In this document: positions 8,290 through 17,252 of the stretch, one piece after another
Layout: every line of letters begins with the position of its first letter
Position numbering within the stretch: position 1 is the stretch's first letter
Origin: Cyclobacteriaceae bacterium
GTDB lineage: Bacteria > Bacteroidota > Bacteroidia > Cytophagales > Cyclobacteriaceae
Length of the DNA stretch: 64,000 bases
Assembly: GCA_028278225.1 (NCBI GenBank)
Contig: JANQEU010000072.1
Coordinates: 1-64,000 of the forward strand
Direction: 5' to 3'
Notes under the pieces: model-generated
The model's input: the letters and a program-made list of their open reading frames with translations, nothing else
Told to the model about the DNA's origin: nothing
The model's database searches: none
Program-made: the position numbers and the translations under genes

Positions 8290-11200
8290 TCAATCATCCG
8301 ATGCTTTCAGTAGAACCATGGGATTCACATTGGAATCATGCCCGTACCAGACGTCAAACCCATCAAACCACCTGAGAATCATTCGGGCCCTTTCCGGTTT
8401 GGTAGCAGATCCGGATGAAAAAACTCGTTTGCCCTCAAACTCTGTCACCGTACCACCGGTGGCATTCTGCCATGCGGAAGCAAAATTCCGGTTGATTATC
8501 CCGGACCGGATGGTATTTACATCTTTTTCCCAAATGACTTCCACCTCATCCCCTTCGAAAATTACTGCCCGGTACGTGATCTCTTCAAAAGGGAATTGTT
8601 CCACGTAGGCTTCAGCCTGCGGACTATCCACAAGTTCATTTACAACCTGCCTAAAAAAATTATCGTGCCGGACCAGATCAACATCGAGATCCTTGTTTGA
8701 ACTACGAATGTTGAAATTCATGTTTACCAATTGCGTGTTTTCCCTGTAGTCGGCATCGACCTGTACTCCGGGCCTGATCGTAAATAATCTGATTTGTTGT
8801 TCGGAAACGGTACTGGTGTCCTGCAAGCCAAAAACTATTCGATCTTTATCTGCAGAAATAAGCATCCTTTCATCCAGGGTATCTTTTGCACTGAAAAATA
8901 CCAGATTTCTATAAACATGAGTTTGGTAATGATCTTCCAGCATGAGTTTATGGGAGGCTAGTGACGCATCTGATATTTCTATTGCATCCGTCAGATCGGA
9001 AACGGGGATTTTGTAGGTATTTTCTTTGATGTCAAGAGGATTGGACTGAATTAGGGAAGTAAAAGTGTAGGTGAAATTTTTTCTCTCTTCCAGACCGGAA
9101 TAATCCCAGACGGTGAAATCATAGGCCGGGGTTTGAGTGGTTACGTCAACAGTCCGCGGGTCAGAGCCATAGTAAATCCAGTTTTGGATGTACTCATCAA
9201 GCGAAGGCTTGATCCGCTTTAGCAGTGCATAATCGTCAGCTTTCAGCGCAGTAAAAATGGCTTCAACACCCAGATTATCAGGTAAGTAGCCAGCAAACAG
9301 TGATTTGAACTGATGCTGATTGAGCTCGATCCAGATCCTTCCTGTCAATTCGTAGAACTTGCTCAATATTTCGTTATTATCCGTGTCGAAGATTTCCGAT
9401 CTGAACCCCGATTCCGTAGCATGGACAATTATCATTCGTCCGTCATTAAACAGGATAAGGCTCCCGTCAGGGAGGGTCCTGGTAAGGGTACGGAGATCTT
9501 TTCCCAATTGCTCCAGGTCTATTTCATTTGAGTCGATCGCCGCTTTATATTCAAGAAAATCACTAAGAATATTGACATCATTGTCCGGAACAATCTGTTC
9601 GAAGGCTGTTTCAGGATTAGTTTTTGGCACGCCGGATCTTTTGATGTAACCCCTGAAAGTGCTTAGGGAGATAACATCATGCCTTGCCAAGTTCAGTCCA
9701 TTAACTTCGTCACAATTCAGACATTGTAAATTAACTAAATCCGCAGCCTGTCTTTTGAGCGAAACTACCTCAGCAGATGAGTAATTCTGGTACCTTGCAC
9801 CTTCCGCGCAATAATGATCCCCGGACTCCGGAAATGCCGCGGAGGTGAAGATATACACATTCTCTTCGTCATATGCCAGGTTACCAGAGAACCCGATCTT
9901 TGAATAGATGGAGCTGGGAATGTTGTCGATGTTGATACAATGATCTGTGGCAGAGGATAGTTGATTAACAGTATTCGACAGACACAAATAATAATTGGAT
10001 CCAATCCTCCTTCTCACCGAGTCCGCTAACAAAGGTGTCTTGATGAGGAATGGTGTCAGTCCTTCCAAAATCCGATCTCCAACGTTGTTATGGACCAGAT
10101 CAAATACTTTCATCTTCGAGTGAGAATGTGTGATATCCGGGTTGTAAATGGCCGAGTATTGCTGGTAATTGTCCGGAAGACATGCCCAATGATTACCCCA
10201 ATTCCTGTAGTTAAATGTCTCTTCGGTAATCGTTCGGTCCTGGTATACATTTTCATAACCTCCGAAACAACCGAACCATGTATCCCAATCCCTGCAGCGC
10301 CTGCCTACGTAAACACTTATGGTTCTGGTTGTTGTTTCATTCACTTTTTGGATATCCAGATCCAGGCTGACGATGGGACCTGCAGGAGCTGTAGTATAGC
10401 CACCTGCACCATCATCCGTGAAGGTATTTTCATAGACTACTGCTGACGCTCCCACTTGTCCTCCCTGGCTGACGGTTCTTTTATTGGTGGTCCCTTCCAC
10501 ATCATCGGATTTCCCGAATTCAAAGGTTAGTCCCGATCGCCCCAAATTCTTTGCGGTTTCCAGCATTTTCACCAGATCCTTCAGATCAAAGTCAAACATG
10601 CTAAGGATAAGATCAAGGATCTTTCCTTTTGTCAAAGCGTCAGCCACGGGCACGGTTATCCCCAGTTTGGCCTCCAGCACTTCAAATGCGGCCGATACCT
10701 GATGTATGTTGACCCTGGCGTCAAAACCTGACAGGGTGAAATCTCCCACTTCCAGTCCTCCTTGTAACCTGCCGTATCCATACAATAAATGAGAGACCGG
10801 CACATAAGGCACATAGCGTGTACCGATCTGTCCGCTTAAATTGACAAGAGGGATTTCCACATTTCCCGTTCCGTCCAGCTGCGCATAGCCAGTATGGATC
10901 TTCCCATCCAGCCGTACTTCCGCACTCATCCCAAGGAATTCCAGCTCTCCCGATCCCTCCATGCTTCCCTTTGGTTTATTGGGATAGTCTCCATAGAAAT
11001 CAAGCTTCCTCTCGAAGTGTACGATCTTGTCCAGCAGACCGGTGGTTCCTTCACTCATCCCGAAGGAAGCAGTGCCCAGATCCAGGTAGCCCTCCCCGTG
11101 ATAGACCGGGATGAACCGGAGTAGTTTCAGCGTTCCTTCCATATCCATTCGTCCCAGGTTCGCCAACGAGACATCGAGTTCGGTGACGACTTTCCCGACC

Positions 11201-14200
11201 TTGGCAGTAGCCCTCGCCTCTTCCGTGGCACCGAATGTAAGGATAGTACGCCCCGAGATCTTTTCCTCTTTAAAGTCAAATTCCAGGTAAGGATCAATGG
11301 CTACGATCAGCGGACCTACCGGATATGTTCCCGGGAAGGGGATCGTAGGATTCAGGGTGTAGTCAAATTTCTTGGGGGATAGGGAAAACCGGATACCAGG
11401 GAACGTGATCAGATCCGTGATGTTGATCCTGATAACACCGGTCAATGTCAGGGAGCCGGCCTCAAAGTGTGCATCACATATCCCTATTTCGCTGTCACAC
11501 GATTCTTCCAGGAAGGAGGACATGAAGTTATTCGCCAGGCCTGAAGCCAACACGGAAACGGGGTCGCCGTCAACATCAAGTATTACGGATAGATCAGACG
11601 GAATGATGGTAATACTAAGACCATCCAGGCTTAATCCACCCAGTGTTTCGAAGCTTACAGCCCCTTTTAGTTCAACGCGATCAAGTTCTATCTTGGACTT
11701 AATTTCGTTGATTCTGACCATAGCAAGCCCGTCAAAGTCAAATTTTGGAGGTAATGCCTCAGCAAGGATCCTTTCGACTTCCGGATTAAGCGCCGTTAAT
11801 ACTCTTTGTCTGACCACAGTTTCTATGGCCTTTCCAAAGTTCTCCCCGTCAAATGAAACCTCACCGGAAGCATTGATACTGGCGGTACCTACGTTTACAG
11901 GACCTAGGCTAAGAAAGGCAAATTTGTCTACCCGTGACAGATCGGCAATTACATCAACGCTGAACTGGCCACCCTGAAATCGGGGATGGTCCAATCTGAG
12001 AAGCTCGTTCCTGTTGCCTAAGACTGGTTGAATAACACCGATGATCCTTTGTTTCAATTCCGGAGTCGGATCCAATGCATGTACCTTCACCCCCTGTTCT
12101 GAAAACTCAACCGTCACGGAAGAAACCCCATCCAAAAGTGTTGCTGTCACCCTACAGCCCTGGGTGTTTGGATCCTTTCTAAAGGTAAGGCCGAACAGAT
12201 CAAATTCCTGGGGAATATTGTTGCAGGGATGAATCAGGTCTGCCACTACGCCATCGAACTGATTGTTTATTAAATCCCCTATCGCGCTCCTGGCATATTC
12301 CTTTAAACGGAGTTCGATCAGTTCCGTAAGTCCTTCGTAAGTGAACTCCTGGCTGACAAAGTTGAAGCAGAGAGGTATCGTTTCTCCTCCAAGGTCACTA
12401 AAAATGATGCCGCCGCATGCCGTTCTGCTTTCCAGGTCAAGCTCGAGACCGGAGAACCGGACCCCTTCAAACAGGTTGAAAGCGACATTCTGCTTCAGGG
12501 AGTCAATACGCTGAACTGGTCCTTCCAAAGTTTCAACCATTTCTTCAATGCTTTTTCTTACCAGATCCTTGATAATATCTGCAACGCGGATGTTGGGCCT
12601 GGAAAGTTCAAAGATCACCTTACCTTCCCTGAGGTAGAGCCGGTACCTGACCTCCAGGTAACCATTATTCACAGGGTTTTCACCAAGAAGGACCTCATAG
12701 CCGACAGGACGGACATTCAGTTCTCCCTGCAGCGTCTCCTCATTGAAGGACATGGGGCCAACCCGGATATCGGAAGCAAAAAGGACCTGATTGAGAAGCA
12801 CAATGTTTTCATTCAAAACACGGGTAAGGTTGGCTGCTACCTCATTCTTCACCCTTTCAATCAGTGCATGCTTAAAATCATTGCCAAATGACTCAATTTC
12901 ACTGGTCCTGATTTGGAACGTACGATTATCCCTTATGACATCTGCCAGAAAACCCAGCGGCGTCCATGACAATGTCAATACGGGATCCCAGGTTTGCGGA
13001 TCGATTTCTACCTTGTCCAGTGTTATGCCTGCAGATGCGGGAAGTTGCAATCGTTCCGAAAACTGTGCGACCTTGTCATAGTCGTACTTGAAGTTTGTCC
13101 AGATCCCATTGGTAGAGTAGCCTACGCTTACTTTGATCGGTTCGCCTGCAGCGGGCTGGTGATAATATGCCTCATAATCGGTCTGTACGTCCCGCGTACT
13201 AATAGTCAGGTCGTGAACCGTAAGACCCAGGGGCACTTCCACATATAAATTTCTAATGGCATTTTCAACCTGCCGAAAGTTTTCTTGGGTTCGTTTCAGG
13301 AGCTTGTTTCCGTGAAAACGAACATCATTGTCAACCAGGGCCGGCTTATATACCAGGTACACCTCACCTGTCAGATCATCTGAAAATCCGTTGCCATTTT
13401 TTACCAATTCGATGGTACTTGTCGGGACTCTGAGCCTGATCCAGTAAGATCTATCCCCCGTACCCTTAAAATCGACGTAATCGTAATTTGGATCTTCACT
13501 ACTTTTGAAGTATTCACTTGCTTTGTCGGCATATTCCTTTACAATTGGGTTATTACTCAAATAGTCACCCAAACTGTCAATCCGGGAAACAGCCATATAG
13601 TCCAGCAAGTCCAGGGTGATGGTTTTAATATCCTCCAGGATCTTCCGCCGCAAGTCAAAAAATTTGCTGCTTTTATGTGAAAGATACTTTTCGACCTCGG
13701 CTTCATTAATCGAAGTTCCCGATACCATTGATGGAGGTACCTGCAGTGCGTTCATGTACTTCTCCATCCTCCGGTCGAGGGTTCCGGTATTGATTGAAAG
13801 GAAGGTGAACGTTTCGGATCGGTACTTTTTCAGAAAATAATAGATGAGCTCAATCTGGTAATCTTCAGCCTTTGTTCTTATATAAGCGTCTGCCAGGTCT
13901 TCTATTGCGGGCCGCACACCGGTCAACAGTTCGGAGTAGTACGGCGCCATCTTTTTCAGAACATTGATGTACAGGCTGTAAGTGCCCCCTATTTGTATGC
14001 CTCTCGCGGAGCTTCTGAGTGCTTCTACATCCCGCTGGTATTCTTCCCGGAATCGTGCAGGTAAATAATCGATGTATCTGACGGACCCGTCGGCAACGTC
14101 CCGGAGAAATTCGTCTTTTTTGGCCCATATGGCTGGTATCACCTCAGTATCAATTACTTTGAATATGGTATGATGTCGGAGGTCGTTTAATGTGGACTTC

Positions 14201-14526
14201 AGGATGGGGTCAATTTCATTTTTGAAATTACCTAGAAATCCTTCTGCGATCCAGGAGGTGTCATCAGCTACCGATTTTGAAATACCCCGAAGGCTCTCCA
14301 GTTTTCTTATGTACTCATTTACCAGTTCGCTGGTATTTTCATCGCTCAACTCCAGCAGATTGGGCTGATAAAAGATCAGCTGATGAGATAGCCGGAACAG
14401 GTCTTCCCAGTGTTCGTGGTGGTTTCCGAATTGACCGGTATCAAAGTTGCCTGCAGTAGGAAACTGGATCTGTCCCGGGATCAGGAACATAAACAGAAAT
14501 ATCGAGCTGTGAAATCGTCTGATCAT
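8290..14526 (-). CDS. Giant exported protein of stator-like operon (2078 aa)
   Basis: Signal peptide 1-25 (FLFMFLIPGQIQFPTA). Residues 30-340 are mostly helical. From about 420 to 1010 several units follow, each an amphipathic helix (near 546-583, 648-690, 730-765, 896-923, 985-1005) next to beta-rich sequence with alternating hydrophobics, somewhat like lipid-binding TULIP or AsmA-type folds; this is a pattern reading only. Residues 1010-1290 are almost all beta. Residues 1400-1605 are Cys-rich (about eight Cys), suggesting disulphides. The last 450 residues match nothing I know. No T9SS C-terminal domain, TM helix or lipobox is visible. The ATG lies one base after the stop of the second ExbD-like gene. 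A role as the periplasmic effector of a proton-driven motor is inference. Confidence 0.75.
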   Translation of the reverse strand: MIRRFHSSIFLFMFLIPGQIQFPTAGNFDTGQFGNHHEHWEDLFRLSHQLIFYQPNLLELSDENTSELVNEYIRKLESLRGISKSVADDTSWIAEGFLGNFKNEIDPILKSTLNDLRHHTIFKVIDTEVIPAIWAKKDEFLRDVADGSVRYIDYLPARFREEYQRDVEALRSSARGIQIGGTYSLYINVLKKMAPYYSELLTGVRPAIEDLADAYIRTKAEDYQIELIYYFLKKYRSETFTFLSINTGTLDRRMEKYMNALQVPPSMVSGTSINEAEVEKYLSHKSSKFFDLRRKILEDIKTITLDLLDYMAVSRIDSLGDYLSNNPIVKEYADKASEYFKSSEDPNYDYVDFKGTGDRSYWIRLRVPTSTIELVKNGNGFSDDLTGEVYLVYKPALVDNDVRFHGNKLLKRTQENFRQVENAIRNLYVEVPLGLTVHDLTISTRDVQTDYEAYYHQPAAGEPIKVSVGYSTNGIWTNFKYDYDKVAQFSERLQLPASAGITLDKVEIDPQTWDPVLTLSWTPLGFLADVIRDNRTFQIRTSEIESFGNDFKHALIERVKNEVAANLTRVLNENIVLLNQVLFASDIRVGPMSFNEETLQGELNVRPVGYEVLLGENPVNNGYLEVRYRLYLREGKVIFELSRPNIRVADIIKDLVRKSIEEMVETLEGPVQRIDSLKQNVAFNLFEGVRFSGLELDLESRTACGGIIFSDLGGETIPLCFNFVSQEFTYEGLTELIELRLKEYARSAIGDLINNQFDGVVADLIHPCNNIPQEFDLFGLTFRKDPNTQGCRVTATLLDGVSSVTVEFSEQGVKVHALDPTPELKQRIIGVIQPVLGNRNELLRLDHPRFQGGQFSVDVIADLSRVDKFAFLSLGPVNVGTASINASGEVSFDGENFGKAIETVVRQRVLTALNPEVERILAEALPPKFDFDGLAMVRINEIKSKIELDRVELKGAVSFETLGGLSLDGLSITIIPSDLSVILDVDGDPVSVLASGLANNFMSSFLEESCDSEIGICDAHFEAGSLTLTGVIRINITDLITFPGIRFSLSPKKFDYTLNPTIPFPGTYPVGPLIVAIDPYLEFDFKEEKISGRTILTFGATEEARATAKVGKVVTELDVSLANLGRMDMEGTLKLLRFIPVYHGEGYLDLGTASFGMSEGTTGLLDKIVHFERKLDFYGDYPNKPKGSMEGSGELEFLGMSAEVRLDGKIHTGYAQLDGTGNVEIPLVNLSGQIGTRYVPYVPVSHLLYGYGRLQGGLEVGDFTLSGFDARVNIHQVSAAFEVLEAKLGITVPVADALTKGKILDLILSMFDFDLKDLVKMLETAKNLGRSGLTFEFGKSDDVEGTTNKRTVSQGGQVGASAVVYENTFTDDGAGGYTTAPAGPIVSLDLDIQKVNETTTRTISVYVGRRCRDWDTWFGCFGGYENVYQDRTITEETFNYRNWGNHWACLPDNYQQYSAIYNPDITHSHSKMKVFDLVHNNVGDRILEGLTPFLIKTPLLADSVRRRIGSNYYLCLSNTVNQLSSATDHCINIDNIPSSIYSKIGFSGNLAYDEENVYIFTSAAFPESGDHYCAEGARYQNYSSAEVVSLKRQAADLVNLQCLNCDEVNGLNLARHDVISLSTFRGYIKRSGVPKTNPETAFEQIVPDNDVNILSDFLEYKAAIDSNEIDLEQLGKDLRTLTRTLPDGSLILFNDGRMIIVHATESGFRSEIFDTDNNEILSKFYELTGRIWIELNQHQFKSLFAGYLPDNLGVEAIFTALKADDYALLKRIKPSLDEYIQNWIYYGSDPRTVDVTTQTPAYDFTVWDYSGLEERKNFTYTFTSLIQSNPLDIKENTYKIPVSDLTDAIEISDASLASHKLMLEDHYQTHVYRNLVFFSAKDTLDERMLISADKDRIVFGLQDTSTVSEQQIRLFTIRPGVQVDADYRENTQLVNMNFNIRSSNKDLDVDLVRHDNFFRQVVNELVDSPQAEAYVEQFPFEEITYRAVIFEGDEVEVIWEKDVNTIRSGIINRNFASAWQNATGGTVTEFEGKRVFSSGSATKPERARMILRWFDGFDVWYGHDSNVNPMVLLKASDD

Positions 14527-14527
14527 G

Positions 14528-15166
14528 TTACTGTTCGTTAAATACCGTTACTTCGATGGAACTGTCCCCGCCGAACCCGAGGGTATCGATTTGTTGAAGA
14601 ATGGCGTTCTCGGCTTGTGCGATATGCTGAACCGAGTGGGTTATCTTTAAGGGAGTGGCAAGAAGTCGACTGATCTCGCCCGGATCGATGCGTTCCCGCT
14701 GTTCTTCCAGTAACCTGTTAGAGTAATATCTCAAACCGATCTCCCATTGGTCACCCGGGTTTACTTCAGAAATGCCATAGATATGAAAATAGTGTTTGTT
14801 TTCCGGCTGACCTAACCTACTGGAAGGTCCCAGCCCATAATAATCGTAATTGTCGAAAGCGATAAACCCTGACTCATTCAGGTCCATTCCGCTCTCATCT
14901 ACGGCTGATTCCAGCCACTCACCCTCCGGTGTCTTGATGATGAGCTGGATCATCAGGTCATTGAGGTCCGAAGCTGTCTCACCGGGATTCAGAAATTCCA
15001 CGGCTCCCGAGTAATAAATATAATCCTTCGGTCCCCCCGCAATATCCCCGCTTTGTTCGGCGCCGTATTTGATGATGATCATCAAGGCCGCCGTCGAACA
15101 GAGAAAGCCGGTCAACAGGTCAATGAAACCTATGCTGATGATGCTTTTTGACGCTTTCTTGCTCAT
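14528..15166 (-). CDS. ExbD/MotB-like one-TM protein B
   Basis: 212 residues. A single TM helix spans about 12-32 (GFIDLLTGFLCSTAALMIII), with Asp-16 in GFIDLL, matching the position of the essential Asp in the ExbD motif PFIDVMLVLL. A periplasmic domain of about 175 residues follows; it has no OmpA/MotB peptidoglycan-binding motif. The start codon overlaps the stop of the previous gene by one base (TAATG). It and its neighbour at 15166-15780 have the same architecture but little sequence similarity outside the TM, so they may form a mixed dimer inside the ExbB-like channel. Confidence 0.72.
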   Translation of the reverse strand: MSKKASKSIISIGFIDLLTGFLCSTAALMIIIKYGAEQSGDIAGGPKDYIYYSGAVEFLNPGETASDLNDLMIQLIIKTPEGEWLESAVDESGMDLNESGFIAFDNYDYYGLGPSSRLGQPENKHYFHIYGISEVNPGDQWEIGLRYYSNRLLEEQRERIDPGEISRLLATPLKITHSVQHIAQAENAILQQIDTLGFGGDSSIEVTVFNEQ

Positions 15167-15780
15167 TATTTCATATCAAACAATTCAAACTCCGGATCCA
15201 ACGTACCTGCCTCCAGGGATGCCGGTCTGAAGATGATCTCCTTTTCGCGAAGGGTTATGCTTTCATCCCATGTTCGCTGAAAGAGACCTCCTTCACTCCC
15301 AAGTTCGATGGCAGACTTGCCGTCAATGATTTTGGCGGTCACCTCGTAAGGATGATCAAAAACATCATTGCGATTAAATTTCAGTGAAATGGAGCCGGAG
15401 GAGAGCTTTCCGGTGACGAGGTAGAAAGTCAGAAGCTGATATTCCCTGCTATAAGTGTAAAAATGATCTGGGTTGTCAGGAACGGACCATCTTACAAAAT
15501 TACTATTGGCAAAAGCGGCAAACTGGTCCTGGCTGACACCCTCCACTTCTACCGCCAGCAGTGATTTGTAGTTTCCGGTTTCTACGGTCTCATCGACGAT
15601 CAGGGAATATTGATCCTGAAACTTAAAGTTCTTTGCACTCAGGTCTGTGACATTTTCGATCTGGATCGAATCCTTCCCGGTACGAATACTGAATATGATA
15701 AATAGCAGCATACAGGCCACACCGCTATTGAACAGCAGATCCCTGAAGCCCAGGTCTATGTTTTCGTTGGTGTTAGACAT
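15166..15780 (-). CDS. ExbD/MotB-like one-TM protein A
   Basis: 204 residues. One TM helix near 11-32 (GFRDLLFNSGVACMLLFIIF) with Asp-14 at the site expected for the proton-carrying Asp of ExbD, TolR and MotB. The remaining 170 residues are periplasmic and beta-rich, with no known domain. Its first 8 bases overlap the end of the MotA/ExbB-like gene. Assignment rests on topology, the GFxDLL motif and the neighbour; overall similarity to ExbD is low. Confidence 0.72.
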   Translation of the reverse strand: MSNTNENIDLGFRDLLFNSGVACMLLFIIFSIRTGKDSIQIENVTDLSAKNFKFQDQYSLIVDETVETGNYKSLLAVEVEGVSQDQFAAFANSNFVRWSVPDNPDHFYTYSREYQLLTFYLVTGKLSSGSISLKFNRNDVFDHPYEVTAKIIDGKSAIELGSEGGLFQRTWDESITLREKEIIFRPASLEAGTLDPEFELFDMK

Positions 15781-16906
15781 TACCCAGAAACTTCAGCTTG
15801 TAAACCCGGATGATGTCAACTATGATAAGCAGCACAAATGCCAGCAGCGTTGTTGTAAACGCTATACTTAGCGAAGTTGTGATCTCCGAGATGGCCAGGG
15901 AAGTATTGGCGTTCCCCGAAGCAATGGGGATCTTATATGCATCTCCCAGGCTTCTCATCAGGCCAAGAATGGTGCCTATGAATCCTAAAGTCGGCAACAT
16001 GGTTTTGAGCAGGTCCAGCAGCCGATCATTTTCCTTTGTAGTAAAGTCAATGAAGAGTACCACATAAAGCGTGACAAAGAAAGTCATCAGGATGAGGCAT
16101 TGCACAAGACCTTTGAAGACCATCAGCCGGTCCCTGGCGTTAACAACTGATTCATCATTATATACCATGATCAGGAGTTTCAACAGAAGGTCATTGTATT
16201 GATTATATGCTGTAATCTTTTCCAGTTTGCCATCCCTTTCTTCGATCTGACCGAACTCCTCTCCCACACCAATATGCTTGTATGACAGGGCAAGTATGTC
16301 ATTCAGGGATCCTGCGTACCAATACCCTTTGGTAATTTCCGGAGGTATCACGTAGGCGAGGAATTTCCGAAGAAAAGCTCTTAAATGAGCCGACTGACCT
16401 ACAAAATGAACATACTCCCTGTAGGCCATGGGTGAGCCGGCCATACTCGCACCCACAAAATCCAGCGTTTGATCCTTCTGCGAACCGTTATTCGGTTCTT
16501 TTGCCGTTTTTGCCTGAATTTCGTAGACCAGGTCCAGACCGCTCATTTCCTGCAATTCGATCAATGACGATGACTGGATGATCGTCCCCAGGGAATTGTT
16601 AATAAAAGTACTCATCTGATCAGGCCGGTCCTGTTCGGAAATCACCTCCAGGTTCTGCAGTATTCGCCAGGTCATGACATTAAACCCCTTGTAGTCGGCG
16701 TACTTGGTATTGGTGAAATTGCTGGTTTTAATGGAATGGCTGACAGATGCTGCAATAGCAGGGTCATTGGCGAAAAGTCTCGGAAAGATCTTCACTGATT
16801 TGATCCTGTTTTCCAAAACTGATTGGGCAATGAGAACTGTTAGGAAATAGACAAACCATCCTGAAATTATGCCCAGAATGATTATTCGTTGCTTGTTTAG
16901 GTTCAT
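15773..16906 (-). CDS. MotA/TolQ/ExbB-family proton channel protein
   Basis: 377 residues from ATG 16906, preferred over an upstream start at 16984 because the first TM (IIILGIISGWFVYFLTVLIA) then sits at the N-terminus. About 230 residues of soluble sequence follow, then TM2 (CLILMTFFVTLYVVLFIDF), TM3 with the family signature LPTLGFIGTILGLMRSLGDA, and TM4 with ITTSLSIAFTTTLLAFVLLI. TM3 and TM4 are the channel helices of the family, which use the proton or sodium gradient to drive rotation. The large insert between TM1 and TM2 is unusual. It heads a five-gene operon with two ExbD-like partners and the giant exported protein. Confidence 0.85.
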   Translation of the reverse strand: MNLNKQRIIILGIISGWFVYFLTVLIAQSVLENRIKSVKIFPRLFANDPAIAASVSHSIKTSNFTNTKYADYKGFNVMTWRILQNLEVISEQDRPDQMSTFINNSLGTIIQSSSLIELQEMSGLDLVYEIQAKTAKEPNNGSQKDQTLDFVGASMAGSPMAYREYVHFVGQSAHLRAFLRKFLAYVIPPEITKGYWYAGSLNDILALSYKHIGVGEEFGQIEERDGKLEKITAYNQYNDLLLKLLIMVYNDESVVNARDRLMVFKGLVQCLILMTFFVTLYVVLFIDFTTKENDRLLDLLKTMLPTLGFIGTILGLMRSLGDAYKIPIASGNANTSLAISEITTSLSIAFTTTLLAFVLLIIVDIIRVYKLKFLGNV

Positions 16907-17252
16907 GTGATTAGGTTGTATCAGTGCCAAATTAATTGCAAATACTTTGAAAATAAAATACCTGTTTTTTGGTATTTTGATCACGTTTCTCCCATTCTGG
17001 GAAGAATCTCGTCTTATAAGATGCTGATTATCAAAATATTTTGCTTCCGGTTGGTGTTATCACCAACAAGGGAGTTCAGCCATAGCTTGTCTTAGAGCTG
17101 CTGGCAGATGGGATAATCAACATCTTGGTCGGTGATAACGAATTATAAGGTTTTCATCAGACCACCGTTCCTCGGTAAAGAAGTGCCTTCCCGCTGAACT
17201 TAAAAGAATACAAATGAGGCATGTGCTGAATCGTCTGCTACCAGTTTTTTCG
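16907..17252. other. Intergenic region with short hairpin
   Basis: No gene supported. It should hold the promoter of the stator-like operon. GTTGGTG (17050-17056) and CACCAAC (17061-17067) form a perfect 7-bp stem with loop TTAT; there is no U-run, so it may be a binding site or a weak terminator rather than a strong one. Confidence 0.4.

Noticed and set aside
8290-16906. Zorya anti-phage system
   Set aside because: The channel gene lacks the long cytoplasmic tail of ZorA, the ExbD-like proteins lack the OmpA/MotB peptidoglycan-binding domain of ZorB, and no ZorC, ZorD or ZorE gene is present.
15166-16906. TonB-ExbB-ExbD or TolQR complex
   Set aside because: No TonB, TolA, TolB or Pal gene adjoins, the channel protein has an unusually large insert, and there are two different small partners.
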